Shown one piece after another: positions 16,126 through 24,147 of a stretch of DNA of 40,675 bases. The notes beneath the pieces are model-generated. The model had not been told where the DNA came from and did not search any database. It worked only from the letters and a program-made list of their open reading frames with translations. Position 1 is the stretch's first letter, and each line of letters starts with the position of its first letter. The position numbers and the translations under genes are program-made. The DNA comes from Bacillota bacterium (GTDB lineage: Bacteria > Bacillota_I > Bacilli_A > RF39 > UBA660), in contig SVAN01000009.1 of NCBI GenBank assembly GCA_015059375.1, positions 1-40,675 on the forward strand, read 5' to 3'.

Positions 16126-18174
16126 TTATTTAACTAATTCTATTTTAAGTTGACCTTTAAACATTTTACCACTATCAACATTTTGATTTAGACCAGTTTC
16201 CCTAAAATAAATATCTAAAACAAATTTTGCTTCGCTTTTAGCTCTTAGCAATACATTATCTTTTAATATAACGGTTTGACGTGGAGCTTTATAACCTTCT
16301 ATAAATGCTGTATTGCTTCTTGCCAATGAATAATCCATATTGTTTTCATCACTAAACTCATTTGTTACATTTTCCCAAACAACCCGATACGCTATTGCAT
16401 ATGAAGAATTATTTTTTACTTCAATAACGTACCTATCATTCCATCCAGGTTCAATGTCAGAAGATTTTATTTCTAAAGGATTCATTATATAAAAATCATA
16501 ATTTCCCGCTGACGTAATATCCAATATAGCATCTGAATTATACTCCGAATCTAAGTAATAATTATTGTCCTTATCAATATTTGTTGTTCCATTATCACAA
16601 TTGAAATCACATATACCATCGTTGTCAATATCGACGTTTTTATCTGGCCATCCGTCCCCATCAGTATCACAGTTTCTTACACAAAAAGGGGATTTGTCTA
16701 CTAGATTATTACCAGCACAATTAAAATTACAAACACCTAGTCCATAAGCATCTAAATTTTCTTCTGGCTTTCCATCTTTGTTGCTATCTAAATTAAAATC
16801 TGCTAATTGATCTTGATTGTAATCTACATCAATATCAGCAATATTATTACCATCTACATCAATATTATTATCAGGATGTAAATCGTAATTCAAATCACAA
16901 TTAACATCACAAGTACCATTATAGTCAACATCAACGTTAATGTTTTTAGATAAAATTAAATGGCCTTCTTGGTATTCAATTAAATGATCTGAACGGCCGT
17001 CATGATTTGTATCACAATTTTTTATACATACATTATCATCGTCAACTAGATTTAAATCAGCTTCACCATCATTATTTAAATCAATATTATATTCAGGGAA
17101 TCCATCGTTATCAATATCAATATTCAATTTTAAATCATCAATTTCTTTGTTTATCGGGTTTATAATTGTTTCTCCATTATCTTGAGAAATATTTACATCT
17201 GGATTTCCATCACCATCTACATCAATGTTAATGTAAACATTATTATTTGTGGTAACATTTGTTTTACAGTGTTTTTCCGAAGGATATAATGTGCACTTCC
17301 AATCAACATTTTTCCCTTTGTTAAATGGCAAAGAGTCCTCGCCTTTTTTTATTAACTCATTTAATAAAATTTCATTGTTATTTAAATCAATATTATAATC
17401 CGGCCATCCATCACCATCAATATCACAATTTTTTGTACAATTTGGGTTATCTTTTACATTAGTAATTGGATTTGTAATCTGCCCATTTTCATTTACATTA
17501 AAGACTTTTTTTCGATTGCCCTTATAATCAATATTGTATTTAGGAATATTACTATTTTTTTCTGTTACATTTATATCAGCTTTACCATCGCCGTCTACGT
17601 CAATATTTGTATCCGGCAAAGAATCATAATTAATATCACAATTAAGTTCGCAAAGTTTCCCCTTTTTATAATTTCTTATAATATTAATATCAGCTACGCC
17701 GTCGCCGTTTAAATCTAGATTATAATCCGGCCATCCATCATTATCAGAATCACAATTCAATATACAATATTTACCATTTTCATCTAATTGATTCGTTTTA
17801 TTGAAAATATGAGTTCGATCACCTAAAACATCAATATTAAACACAGCAATCCGATTATCTTGATAGTCAATATTATACATTGGCTTACATTTATTACCAT
17901 CTGTTATGTTTAAGTTAGGAACTAGACTACCATCGACTTTTAAATTAACATATTCGCAACGATTTTTACCCAAAAATTCATATTCTCGATAATGATATAT
18001 TCTTGAAAACGAAACAATAAAAATTAATACAACAAAAACAAGTATGCTTGCTATAAGCATATACCATCTTCGAGCTTTAACAATTAAAGCGTGTTCTTCT
18101 TCTAGTATTTTTGCTTGATTGTCAAAGTCTGGTTCTTGATTAAGGATTTCTTTTTCATTATCAATTTCGTTCAA
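16126..18174 (-). CDS. Membrane-anchored protein with Asp/Asn-rich calcium-binding-type repeats
   Basis: The 682-residue product starts at a TTG with GGGAG seven bases upstream. Residues 1-36 are acidic and cytoplasmic, 37-56 form a membrane helix or uncleaved signal, about 85-555 are repeats, and 556-682 form a beta-rich domain. The repeats have a period near 13 residues, as in NIDVDGDGKADIN, matching EF-hand/dockerin and thrombospondin type 3 loops (Asp-x-Asp/Asn-x-Asp-Gly-x2-Asp). Eight C-x2-N-C motifs (for example CILNCD, CELNCD, CTKNCD, CVRNCD) are interspersed and may form disulfides. The C-terminal domain (EVKNNSSYAIAYRVVWENV) has features of TasA/camelysin-like SipW substrates. I infer a rigid Ca2+-dependent surface stalk. 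Ligand binding and cleavage are unproven. Confidence 0.8.
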   Translation of the reverse strand: MNEIDNEKEILNQEPDFDNQAKILEEEHALIVKARRWYMLIASILVFVVLIFIVSFSRIYHYREYEFLGKNRCEYVNLKVDGSLVPNLNITDGNKCKPMYNIDYQDNRIAVFNIDVLGDRTHIFNKTNQLDENGKYCILNCDSDNDGWPDYNLDLNGDGVADINIIRNYKKGKLCELNCDINYDSLPDTNIDVDGDGKADINVTEKNSNIPKYNIDYKGNRKKVFNVNENGQITNPITNVKDNPNCTKNCDIDGDGWPDYNIDLNNNEILLNELIKKGEDSLPFNKGKNVDWKCTLYPSEKHCKTNVTTNNNVYINIDVDGDGNPDVNISQDNGETIINPINKEIDDLKLNIDIDNDGFPEYNIDLNNDGEADLNLVDDDNVCIKNCDTNHDGRSDHLIEYQEGHLILSKNINVDVDYNGTCDVNCDLNYDLHPDNNIDVDGNNIADIDVDYNQDQLADFNLDSNKDGKPEENLDAYGLGVCNFNCAGNNLVDKSPFCVRNCDTDGDGWPDKNVDIDNDGICDFNCDNGTTNIDKDNNYYLDSEYNSDAILDITSAGNYDFYIMNPLEIKSSDIEPGWNDRYVIEVKNNSSYAIAYRVVWENVTNEFSDENNMDYSLARSNTAFIEGYKAPRQTVILKDNVLLRAKSEAKFVLDIYFRETGLNQNVDSGKMFKGQLKIELVK

Positions 18175-18197
18175 TTTGTGTCTCCCTATTCTATTAA

Positions 18198-18226
18198 ATT
18201 ATAGCACAAGAAAAATTAGATAACAA
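18198..18226 (-). promoter_or_regulatory. Promoter of the repeat protein-SipW operon
   Basis: TTGTTA, a 17-base spacer and TATAAT with an upstream TGC (extended -10) on the minus strand, about 20 bases before the ribosome site. Confidence 0.7.
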
Positions 18227-18229
18227 TAA

Positions 18230-18919
18230 TCATTTGTTGTAAACTTCGACAGTATACACGCTATTACCACGATATTTGCCATTTTCATCAAAATCATCTT
18301 CCGTATCGTATGTAAAAACACTGACAATAATTTTACCATCTATTTCATGAAATTTGCTTCCTGCAGTTAACTTCATCGAAGTTAGGATTGTATTTTCTGT
18401 CATATCATCCATTGTTAAGTGCGAGTACCATACTCCGATAGGTACATTAGCACTATCGTACAAATATATTTCTAAATAATCGTAAAAATCAGATACATCA
18501 GACGGGCAAAGAATTGTTCGATCAATTTGTGTCCCATCTAATAAATCAAACGATATATGCCATCCAGTTTTATATTTTTGGTAATCTGTATATTTACTAG
18601 CATTACTTTTCCAAATATTTTGAAAATAATCTGGTTTTATTACATCCTCTTCACTAAAAACGCTTCCGAAAACCACAATATCTTTTTTTAATTGCCATAA
18701 TTTGGAATATTCCGAACCAACTTTATCAAGTCCACCAGCATCATTGTCAATATACAATGAAAGTATGACGGGGTTATCATCATGATATTTAGGAAAATCA
18801 TCAGCATGCGCATCCGAACTAGTTTCGCCAAAAATCAAATCATTTACATCGCGTTCTTCATAATTAATTTCACATCCGCACGTCATTAAAAATATTAATA
18901 AAAATAAAAGTTTTTTCAT
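18230..18919 (-). CDS. Putative lipoprotein, unknown
   Basis: The 229-residue product has a short Lys-Lys start, a hydrophobic core and a TCGC end (residues 13-16) that fits a lipobox, so it is probably lipid-anchored outside the membrane. The mature part is beta-rich and acidic and has no motif I recognise. It is transcribed from its own extended -10 promoter, after the M23 peptidase gene and before the repeat-protein operon. A role linked to either neighbour is possible but unsupported. Confidence 0.7.
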   Translation of the reverse strand: MKKLLFLLIFLMTCGCEINYEERDVNDLIFGETSSDAHADDFPKYHDDNPVILSLYIDNDAGGLDKVGSEYSKLWQLKKDIVVFGSVFSEEDVIKPDYFQNIWKSNASKYTDYQKYKTGWHISFDLLDGTQIDRTILCPSDVSDFYDYLEIYLYDSANVPIGVWYSHLTMDDMTENTILTSMKLTAGSKFHEIDGKIIVSVFTYDTEDDFDENGKYRGNSVYTVEVYNK

Positions 18920-18935
18920 ACTAGCCTCTTTGTAT

Positions 18936-18944
18936 ATTATATCA
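18936..18944 (-). promoter_or_regulatory. Extended -10 promoter of the lipoprotein gene
   Basis: TGATATAAT on the minus strand 17 bases before the start codon; no good -35 box. A short GAAAGA/TCTTTC hairpin with a T-run just upstream may end the ftsEX transcript. Confidence 0.5.
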
Positions 18945-18970
18945 CAAAAAAAGAAAGAAATTAATCTTTC

Positions 18971-20188
18971 CTAAGTTCTAGAATAATACCATTGTCCATA
19001 ACTTGGCATCATAGGTGGAACAATACTGTTTGCAACATATTTGGAATAACTGGAGTATCCTTCAGTACCACCACCTAAATAAAAGCCTTTAGCAACCCCG
19101 AAATGCAAGTGCCACCCCGTTGAACAAGTGTCCCAACCGCCATTTTTCTTTAAAGTTGCGCCGCCGCCACCCATAGTACCAATAACTGTTTGATAGTTAA
19201 CTTTATCTCCGACTTTTACATATACATCTTGCATATGAGCATAAGTAAGGGTATAGGCAACACCTTTAACTCTTACATGAATATAAACTTGATTTCCTCC
19301 ACAAGAGGCTTTTTTAATGACTGCCGCAACAGTACCGCCAGCAGCGGCATATAACGGACTTCCTCCAGATATCCCTGCCACATCAACAGCATTGTGGTAA
19401 TCAGAATACGGCTTACCATTTAAGTAAAAACTACGATAACCAAATCCTGAAGATATATACCCTTTCGTTGTAGGTTTATACCACCGCGCATTATCGCCAA
19501 CCGTAATACAGGTAGCTAGTTTATCTGCGTCTTTACATCCAGCATCTTCATAAAATTTAATCAATTCTTCTTGAGCTTTAATTTGTGATGATATGTCAAG
19601 CGTTACCTCTACTAATTGTGATAAATCATGTTTTAAACTCGATAAACTATTTTCATAAGTAACAATCTTATTTTCTAAATCCACTTGCTTTTTAGCAAGC
19701 TCAATTTGTAACTCCTGATTATCTGTAATAAGTTGTTCCATTTGAGTTAAACGCGACTGATTATATTCTAAAATTTGAGCAATGGCTTCAATTCTCATCA
19801 TCATGTCCGTCATAGAAGCCGAACCATTAATGTAATTTAAGAAATCATTTTCACCTTGCATTATCTCATAAAAAACCAATATTTTTTCTGATTCTACTTT
19901 AGCAATCTCGATTTCCTCAGTAGTATCCTCAATTTTCTTTTTAGCTAGAGCAATTTCGCTTTCAGCTTGCTCTACAGCTGCATGAGCACCTGCAATTTTT
20001 GCATTTTCAGCGTTTATTTCAGCTTGCGTCTTGTTTTTATTGGCATCTGCAGTAGCTTTTTCTTTCTTTAATTGTGCTAACTCATTTTTTAAATCTTTAA
20101 GCGTTTCTGCAGCAGCATTAACTTTCCAAGGGGTCAAACCCATTACTAAGGTTAAAACCAATAATACTTTTACTACCGTTTTCATCAT
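18971..20188 (-). CDS. Coiled-coil M23 endopeptidase (EnvC/PcsB-like), FtsEX partner
   Basis: The 405-residue secreted product has a signal peptide cut near VNA-A (about residue 25), a long coiled coil (about 28-215) and an M23 (LytM) domain (about 240-370). The zinc ligands are present: His265 and Asp269 (HNAVD), His318 (YAHM) and His360/His362 (HLHFG). This is the layout of EnvC and of Gram-positive FtsEX-controlled hydrolases: the coiled coil binds FtsX outside the membrane and ATP hydrolysis by FtsE exposes the hydrolase for septal peptidoglycan splitting. EnvC itself lacks the zinc ligands, so this protein is probably an active enzyme. The start overlaps the ftsX TGA stop. Confidence 0.92.
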   Translation of the reverse strand: MMKTVVKVLLVLTLVMGLTPWKVNAAAETLKDLKNELAQLKKEKATADANKNKTQAEINAENAKIAGAHAAVEQAESEIALAKKKIEDTTEEIEIAKVESEKILVFYEIMQGENDFLNYINGSASMTDMMMRIEAIAQILEYNQSRLTQMEQLITDNQELQIELAKKQVDLENKIVTYENSLSSLKHDLSQLVEVTLDISSQIKAQEELIKFYEDAGCKDADKLATCITVGDNARWYKPTTKGYISSGFGYRSFYLNGKPYSDYHNAVDVAGISGGSPLYAAAGGTVAAVIKKASCGGNQVYIHVRVKGVAYTLTYAHMQDVYVKVGDKVNYQTVIGTMGGGGATLKKNGGWDTCSTGWHLHFGVAKGFYLGGGTEGYSSYSKYVANSIVPPMMPSYGQWYYSRT

Positions 20189-21078
20189 ATTTTTAAATAC
20201 TTCCTTACTGATTTAACACTACCATACATTCCTACCAAAGCCCCAATGATTACTAAAACTGCTGATACCATGAAAACAAAATTATATGGGTCTACTAGTT
20301 TCAACATTTCACTAAAGAAATATCCATGCATCGTATTATACAAAATTACATAACCATATATCGTTATACATATAGGGATAATCGCCCCAATAACACCTAA
20401 TACTAACCCTTCAAAAACAAAAGGCATCTTAATTGTATTGTTACTAGCTCCTACTAATCGCATTATTTCTATCTCATTTTTACGAGAATAAATTGTTAAT
20501 TTTATTGTATTACTTATTAAAAATACAGTAACCAAAATTAAGGCAATCACAATACCAATTGTAACCTTTTCAATGATATCAAACGCAGATACCACCTCTT
20601 CGACCATTCCTTCGCCATACTTAATGGTTTCAACATTGGGAAGCGATTTCACCTCTTCTGCTATATCACTAATTTCTGTAACGTCTTCCACATAAATAAC
20701 ATAACTATCCAAAAGTGGATTTACGTCTAAATAGTTTAAAATGGTTTCAAAGGCATCATTATACTCAGCCATATTCTTTTTTTGTTCTTCTTTGCTAATA
20801 AATTTAATTTCCCGAACACCTTTGACATTCTCGATTTCTTTCTTTAAATTGTCTGCATCCTCAGCAGTAGCCTTTTTGTTTAAATATATTACAATGTTCA
20901 TTTCCTCTTCAATATTTTTTGTAGCATTATTAATATTGGCAGCAATGATAATGGAAACCGATACAATTATTAGCGTAATTGTTACACAAAGGATACTGGC
21001 CATCGCCAAAGAGAAATTACGACTTATACTTTTAAAAGCATCTCTAATGCTTCTAAAAAAAATTCTAATTGCTTTCAT
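20185..21078 (-). CDS. ftsX: Cell-division ABC transporter permease FtsX
   Basis: FtsX is the membrane half of FtsEX and passes the FtsE ATPase cycle to an outside hydrolase. The start is taken at 21078 (MKAIRIFFRSIRDAF), overlapping ftsE by 14 bases; the in-frame ATG at 21111 would overlap more. The 297-residue product has a first helix (about 22-45), an outside domain of about 115 residues with acidic patches, and three more helices, the last with VGASNNTIKMPFVFEG, as in FtsX. The TGA stop overlaps the start of the M23 peptidase, so the two are translationally coupled. Confidence 0.94.
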   Translation of the reverse strand: MKAIRIFFRSIRDAFKSISRNFSLAMASILCVTITLIIVSVSIIIAANINNATKNIEEEMNIVIYLNKKATAEDADNLKKEIENVKGVREIKFISKEEQKKNMAEYNDAFETILNYLDVNPLLDSYVIYVEDVTEISDIAEEVKSLPNVETIKYGEGMVEEVVSAFDIIEKVTIGIVIALILVTVFLISNTIKLTIYSRKNEIEIMRLVGASNNTIKMPFVFEGLVLGVIGAIIPICITIYGYVILYNTMHGYFFSEMLKLVDPYNFVFMVSAVLVIIGALVGMYGSVKSVRKYLKI

Positions 21079-21766
21079 CTGCTTTATAACTTCCTTTCGC
21101 GTAATCCCCAACTAACATCCCATTATTAATAACTAAGACTCTCTTCTTCATCCGATTAACAATATCTTTATCATGTGTCGCCATAATAACAGTAGTACCT
21201 AGATCTTTATTAATCGATGAAATAACCTCAATTATCTCCTTGCTTGTCTGTGGGTCGAGATTTCCAGTTGGTTCATCACAAACTAATAATTTAGGTTCGT
21301 TGACAATCGCTCTTGCAATGCACACCCGTTGCTGCTCGCCACCAGAAAGTTCCTTTGGAAAACTTCTAACTTTATCTTTTAATCCTACTCGCTCTAACGC
21401 CTTTAATACTTTAGGTCGAATATCTTTATTTTTCATTCCTACACATTCTAGCGCAAAGGCTACATTTTCATACGCTGTTAATTGTGGAAGCAATTTATAA
21501 TCTTGAAAGACAATTCCAACTTTACGACGGAATTTATATACTTTTCGATTTCTTAATTTTCCAACATTGACTCCACCAACGGAAACGACTCCTTTAGTAG
21601 GTTTTTCCTCACGATACAACATTTTGGTAAATGTTGATTTACCACTAGCTGTCAACCCAATCACAAAAACAAATTCACCTTTATCAATGGACACACTAAT
21701 ATCTGCACAGGCCGTAATACCATTACTATAAGTTTTTGTTACATCTTTAAACTCTATAAACTTCAT
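21065..21766 (-). CDS. ftsE: Cell-division ABC transporter ATPase FtsE
   Basis: The 233-residue product has a Walker A (GLTASGKST, about residues 37-45; most FtsE have G-x-S-G-x-GKST), a Q-loop (FQDYKLLP), the LSGGEQQRV signature and Walker B (LLVCDEPTGNLDP). The FQDYKLLPQLTAYENV stretch is typical of FtsE. It is the first gene of ftsE-ftsX-M23 peptidase. It powers division-site peptidoglycan hydrolysis via FtsX. Confidence 0.95.
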   Translation of the reverse strand: MKFIEFKDVTKTYSNGITACADISVSIDKGEFVFVIGLTASGKSTFTKMLYREEKPTKGVVSVGGVNVGKLRNRKVYKFRRKVGIVFQDYKLLPQLTAYENVAFALECVGMKNKDIRPKVLKALERVGLKDKVRSFPKELSGGEQQRVCIARAIVNEPKLLVCDEPTGNLDPQTSKEIIEVISSINKDLGTTVIMATHDKDIVNRMKKRVLVINNGMLVGDYAKGSYKADESN

Positions 21767-21787
21767 AGGGCCTCCATTCTACTTTCA

Positions 21788-21796
21788 ATTATAACA
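21788..21796 (-). promoter_or_regulatory. Extended -10 promoter of ftsEX
   Basis: TGTTATAAT on the minus strand about 20 bases before the ftsE ATG; the -35 region is poor. It is divergent from the acpS promoter, sharing a gap of 124 bases. Confidence 0.6.
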
Positions 21797-21858
21797 CTTT
21801 TAAATTACTAAATAAATGGAAATTATTTGAAAATTACTCTTTTACGCACATAAATATA

Positions 21859-21867
21859 TGATAAAAT
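21859..21867 (+). promoter_or_regulatory. Extended -10 promoter of acpS
   Basis: TGATAAAAT, with a weak TTTACG 15 bases upstream, followed by an AAAGGAG ribosome site and the ATG at 21891. Confidence 0.45.
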
Positions 21868-21890
21868 ATATTAAAACAAAGGAGTAAAAT

Positions 21891-22223
21891 ATGTTAATTG
21901 GAATCGGGTGTGATATAACATCAGTTAATCGCTTTAAAAATAAAGATGATAATTTTGTTAAGAAAATTCTTTCTAACGAAGAATACACTATTTATCTATC
22001 CAAAAAAGGCCATCAAAAAGCCGAATTTTTAGCAGGTCGTTTTGCGGCTAAAGAAGCAATTATAAAAGCCATTCCCGAAAGTGAAAAAATAGCCATGTCA
22101 ACAATTAATATTTTTTATGAAGGAGAAAAACCTTTATGTACTTATAAAAACTATCGAATATTACTTTCTATTTCTCATGAAAAAAGTTACGCAATTAGTT
22201 ACGTAACTATTGAAAAAAGATAA
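21891..22223 (+). CDS. acpS: Holo-(acyl-carrier-protein) synthase
   Basis: AcpS transfers 4'-phosphopantetheine from CoA to the active serine of apo-ACP. The 110-residue product has the two family motifs: the N-terminal GIGCDITSVNRF (Asp ligand for Mg2+) and FLAGRFAAKEAIIKA. It is the only plus-strand gene among the minus-strand acyl-transfer genes, convergent with them. It is the housekeeping enzyme for fatty-acid ACP, and could also activate the ACP at 28457. It ends four bases from the convergent gene at 22227; I see no strong terminator there. Confidence 0.95.
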   Translation: MLIGIGCDITSVNRFKNKDDNFVKKILSNEEYTIYLSKKGHQKAEFLAGRFAAKEAIIKAIPESEKIAMSTINIFYEGEKPLCTYKNYRILLSISHEKSYAISYVTIEKR

Positions 22224-22226
22224 TTA

Positions 22227-22532
22227 TTATTTTTTATTTATTATTTTAATTAACCAATATACTTGATACATTAGAATCAAGACACATAGTAAGCCATTAA
22301 AAACATATAAAATAATTTTTAATATTTTTGAAACAGAAAACACATCCATCATTCGTAAAACAAAAATCATTATAATAAGCCAAATCGCTACTACAACATT
22401 TATTACTTTCCCCTTACGTAAATGTCTCTTTAAAAATGTTGATTTATCTTTTTTTAAATATATAAAAAAATGAATACCCAAAAAATAAGATAAGACTGCA
22501 GATAATTTTTCGTTAAAAGTAATTTTATTCAT
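22227..22532 (-). CDS. Small membrane protein, DUF4870-like
   Basis: The 101-residue product has a short N-terminus resembling DUF4870 proteins (KLSAVLSYFLGIHFFIYLKK, then a basic His-containing segment RHLRKGK) and three predicted membrane helices. Function unknown. It resembles the 95-residue protein at 23860-24147 in size and layout, and both follow a gene of the surface-acylation cluster, so they are probably paralogs. It starts seven bases after the Ig-SGNH gene upstream. Confidence 0.6.
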   Translation of the reverse strand: MNKITFNEKLSAVLSYFLGIHFFIYLKKDKSTFLKRHLRKGKVINVVVAIWLIIMIFVLRMMDVFSVSKILKIILYVFNGLLCVLILMYQVYWLIKIINKK

Positions 22533-22539
22533 ATAACTC

Positions 22540-23781
22540 CTACTTTATTTCTTTTGATAAATCAACATGTTTTAAATAGTCAACATAGAAAGCTTTACCT
22601 TGCTCACTTAAATGATAACCACAATCTTCTTTACTAGCACAGTAAAAGTTTTCATAAGCCCCATAACCAGACTCAGCCTTTAAAGCATCAGTTACATTTA
22701 TATAACCAATATTATACTCGTTACATAATTCTAGCAAATAATAATTATATTTGTTTATCGGGCTTTGCAAAACAGCATAATCTTTACTAACCGGTAAAAT
22801 TGATACCACCACAAGTTTAGTATTGGGATAATTATCTTTCATATGTTTAATAAAGCTAGTTACTTTTTCAATAAACACATTTTTTGTTAAAAAAGAAGTG
22901 CTCGTAATCCCAAATGATGCTATCAAATATTTTGGCGAATACTTTTCGACCGCTTCGAAAACAGTTAATTCCTCGCCCGTTGCATGAATTTTTACTCTAG
23001 CAGTACTAATATCACCAGCATTCAAATTATTCCGTGCCCATACTTGATTAGCGCTTAAATACCGACCATTTTGATATAAAAAACGAATGTTGCTATCACC
23101 AACAATTACAGCATCAGCCATATAGTCATATTCAATATTACTTTTTTCTAGCATAACTTTTTGAAATAAACCATTAAGCCTAAAAGTTGATACCGGATTG
23201 CTTAAAATATTGTTATCAACAACTTCCACGGATCTTTCAACCACTGTTTTGTTGCCAGCCTTATCATATAATTTATATCTAATAGTATAAGTCCCTACTA
23301 TAGAAGTGTCAACATTTGACTCAATTGCAACTGAATCTGTTAAATCCCCATCTAAATTATCAACAGCTTTAAAACCAGGCTCTTCATAAGAATAATATTT
23401 ATTAACAACAACATTGGTTTCACCTTCTAAAGTAATTACTGGTGAGATACCATCTATAACATTTACTACTCTAATAATTGATTTACGTCCCAAACCATAA
23501 TCAATATAATAATTAACATGATATTTACCTAATTTTTGATTATTAATGGTAGATTTAGTCTTTACAAAGCTTGTTAAATCAAAAGGGCCAAAATTTGCTA
23601 TATATCCATTTTCAAAATATTTAGTATTAATATTAAGGAAAACTTCATTCTCCCCTATCAATGAAATACTTAAAAATTCTGAACCAAATAAGATTCCCAA
23701 AATTATTACCCACGAAAACACAAATGCTAAAATGGTAAAAGCTATTTGAATAATTTTTACAAACATATTACTTCGTTTCAT
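22540..23781 (-). CDS. Ig-like/SGNH surface protein, second copy
   Basis: The 413-residue product has a membrane helix (about 10-34), two Ig-like domains (about 40-108 and 113-188; the second is a classic DUF5011 domain with DNLDGDLTDSV and GTYTIRYKLYDKAGN) and an SGNH-hydrolase-like domain (about 222-405). The nucleophile block GDSN (Ser229) is present. The GxND block is SFGITS, so the oxyanion Asn is missing, and the C-terminal block is DCGYHL, with His390 but Cys387 where Asp of DxxH is expected. It is a paralog of the 27162-28400 protein. A role in polymer acylation or deacylation outside the cell is inferred from neighbours. Confidence 0.8.
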   Translation of the reverse strand: MKRSNMFVKIIQIAFTILAFVFSWVIILGILFGSEFLSISLIGENEVFLNINTKYFENGYIANFGPFDLTSFVKTKSTINNQKLGKYHVNYYIDYGLGRKSIIRVVNVIDGISPVITLEGETNVVVNKYYSYEEPGFKAVDNLDGDLTDSVAIESNVDTSIVGTYTIRYKLYDKAGNKTVVERSVEVVDNNILSNPVSTFRLNGLFQKVMLEKSNIEYDYMADAVIVGDSNIRFLYQNGRYLSANQVWARNNLNAGDISTARVKIHATGEELTVFEAVEKYSPKYLIASFGITSTSFLTKNVFIEKVTSFIKHMKDNYPNTKLVVVSILPVSKDYAVLQSPINKYNYYLLELCNEYNIGYINVTDALKAESGYGAYENFYCASKEDCGYHLSEQGKAFYVDYLKHVDLSKEIK

Positions 23782-23811
23782 TCGTTATATACTTTCCTTA
23801 TTATGAAATAT

Positions 23812-23841
23812 ATTATACCATGGATATCGCTTGGGAGTCTA
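23812..23841 (-). promoter_or_regulatory. Promoter of the second Ig-SGNH unit
   Basis: TAGACT, 18 bases, then TATAAT preceded by TGG (extended -10) on the minus strand. It shows that this gene and the small gene after it form a separate transcription unit. Confidence 0.6.
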
Positions 23842-23846
23842 GTGCA

Positions 23847-23872
23847 CAAAAAAAGAGTTTTACCTCTTTTTT
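23847..23872 (-). terminator. Terminator after the MBOAT operon
   Basis: The transcript pairs AAAAAAGAG with CTCTTTTTT around GTAAAA and overlaps the stop codon of the 95-residue membrane protein. Confidence 0.7.
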
Positions 23873-24147
23873 ATAATCAATACTATTTGAATAATTTGAA
23901 AAATAATTACAATTATCATCACAACAATATTTATAGCATTTAAAGTATTTAGATTAACGCTTTGCTTAATTAGCCTAAGCACAATATATATCCACACTGT
24001 GATAAACAGGCTTAAAATTATCCCAAAGATTAAATGTTTATTGATAACCGCACTTCTCTTAGGCCAAAACATAATTAACAAAGGAAACAGCCATAAATAG
24101 CATAATATTGATAGCACTTTATCTTTTAAAGAAATATTATTGTTCAT
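23860..24147 (-). CDS. Small membrane protein, DUF4870-like
   Basis: The 95-residue product has the pattern DKVLSILCYLWLFPLLIMFWPKR, then a segment with INKHLIFGI, and further helices to the end, which fits DUF4870-type proteins (three helices, His in the loop). It resembles the protein at 22227-22532. Its start codon overlaps the stop of the DHHW gene by one base, so the two are translationally coupled. No function is known. Confidence 0.6.
   Translation of the reverse strand: MNNNISLKDKVLSILCYLWLFPLLIMFWPKRSAVINKHLIFGIILSLFITVWIYIVLRLIKQSVNLNTLNAINIVVMIIVIIFQIIQIVLIIKKR

Noticed and set aside
16565-17800. Nucleotide tandem repeats (CRISPR-like or satellite) in the Asp-rich gene
   Set aside because: The repetition is at protein level and varies in sequence and spacing; no identical repeats with constant spacers are seen.
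20185-20190. TGA as tryptophan (mycoplasma code)
   Set aside because: TGA ends ftsX and the MBL gene at sensible places overlapping the next start codons, and tryptophan positions use TGG.
22224-22250. Shared terminator between acpS and the convergent small membrane gene
   Set aside because: Only an AT-rich stretch with a weak, short stem is seen; not strong enough to report.
23746-23943. Plus-strand 65-codon frame across the Ig-SGNH promoter region
   Set aside because: It covers a minus-strand promoter and terminator, has no ribosome site and no recognisable protein.
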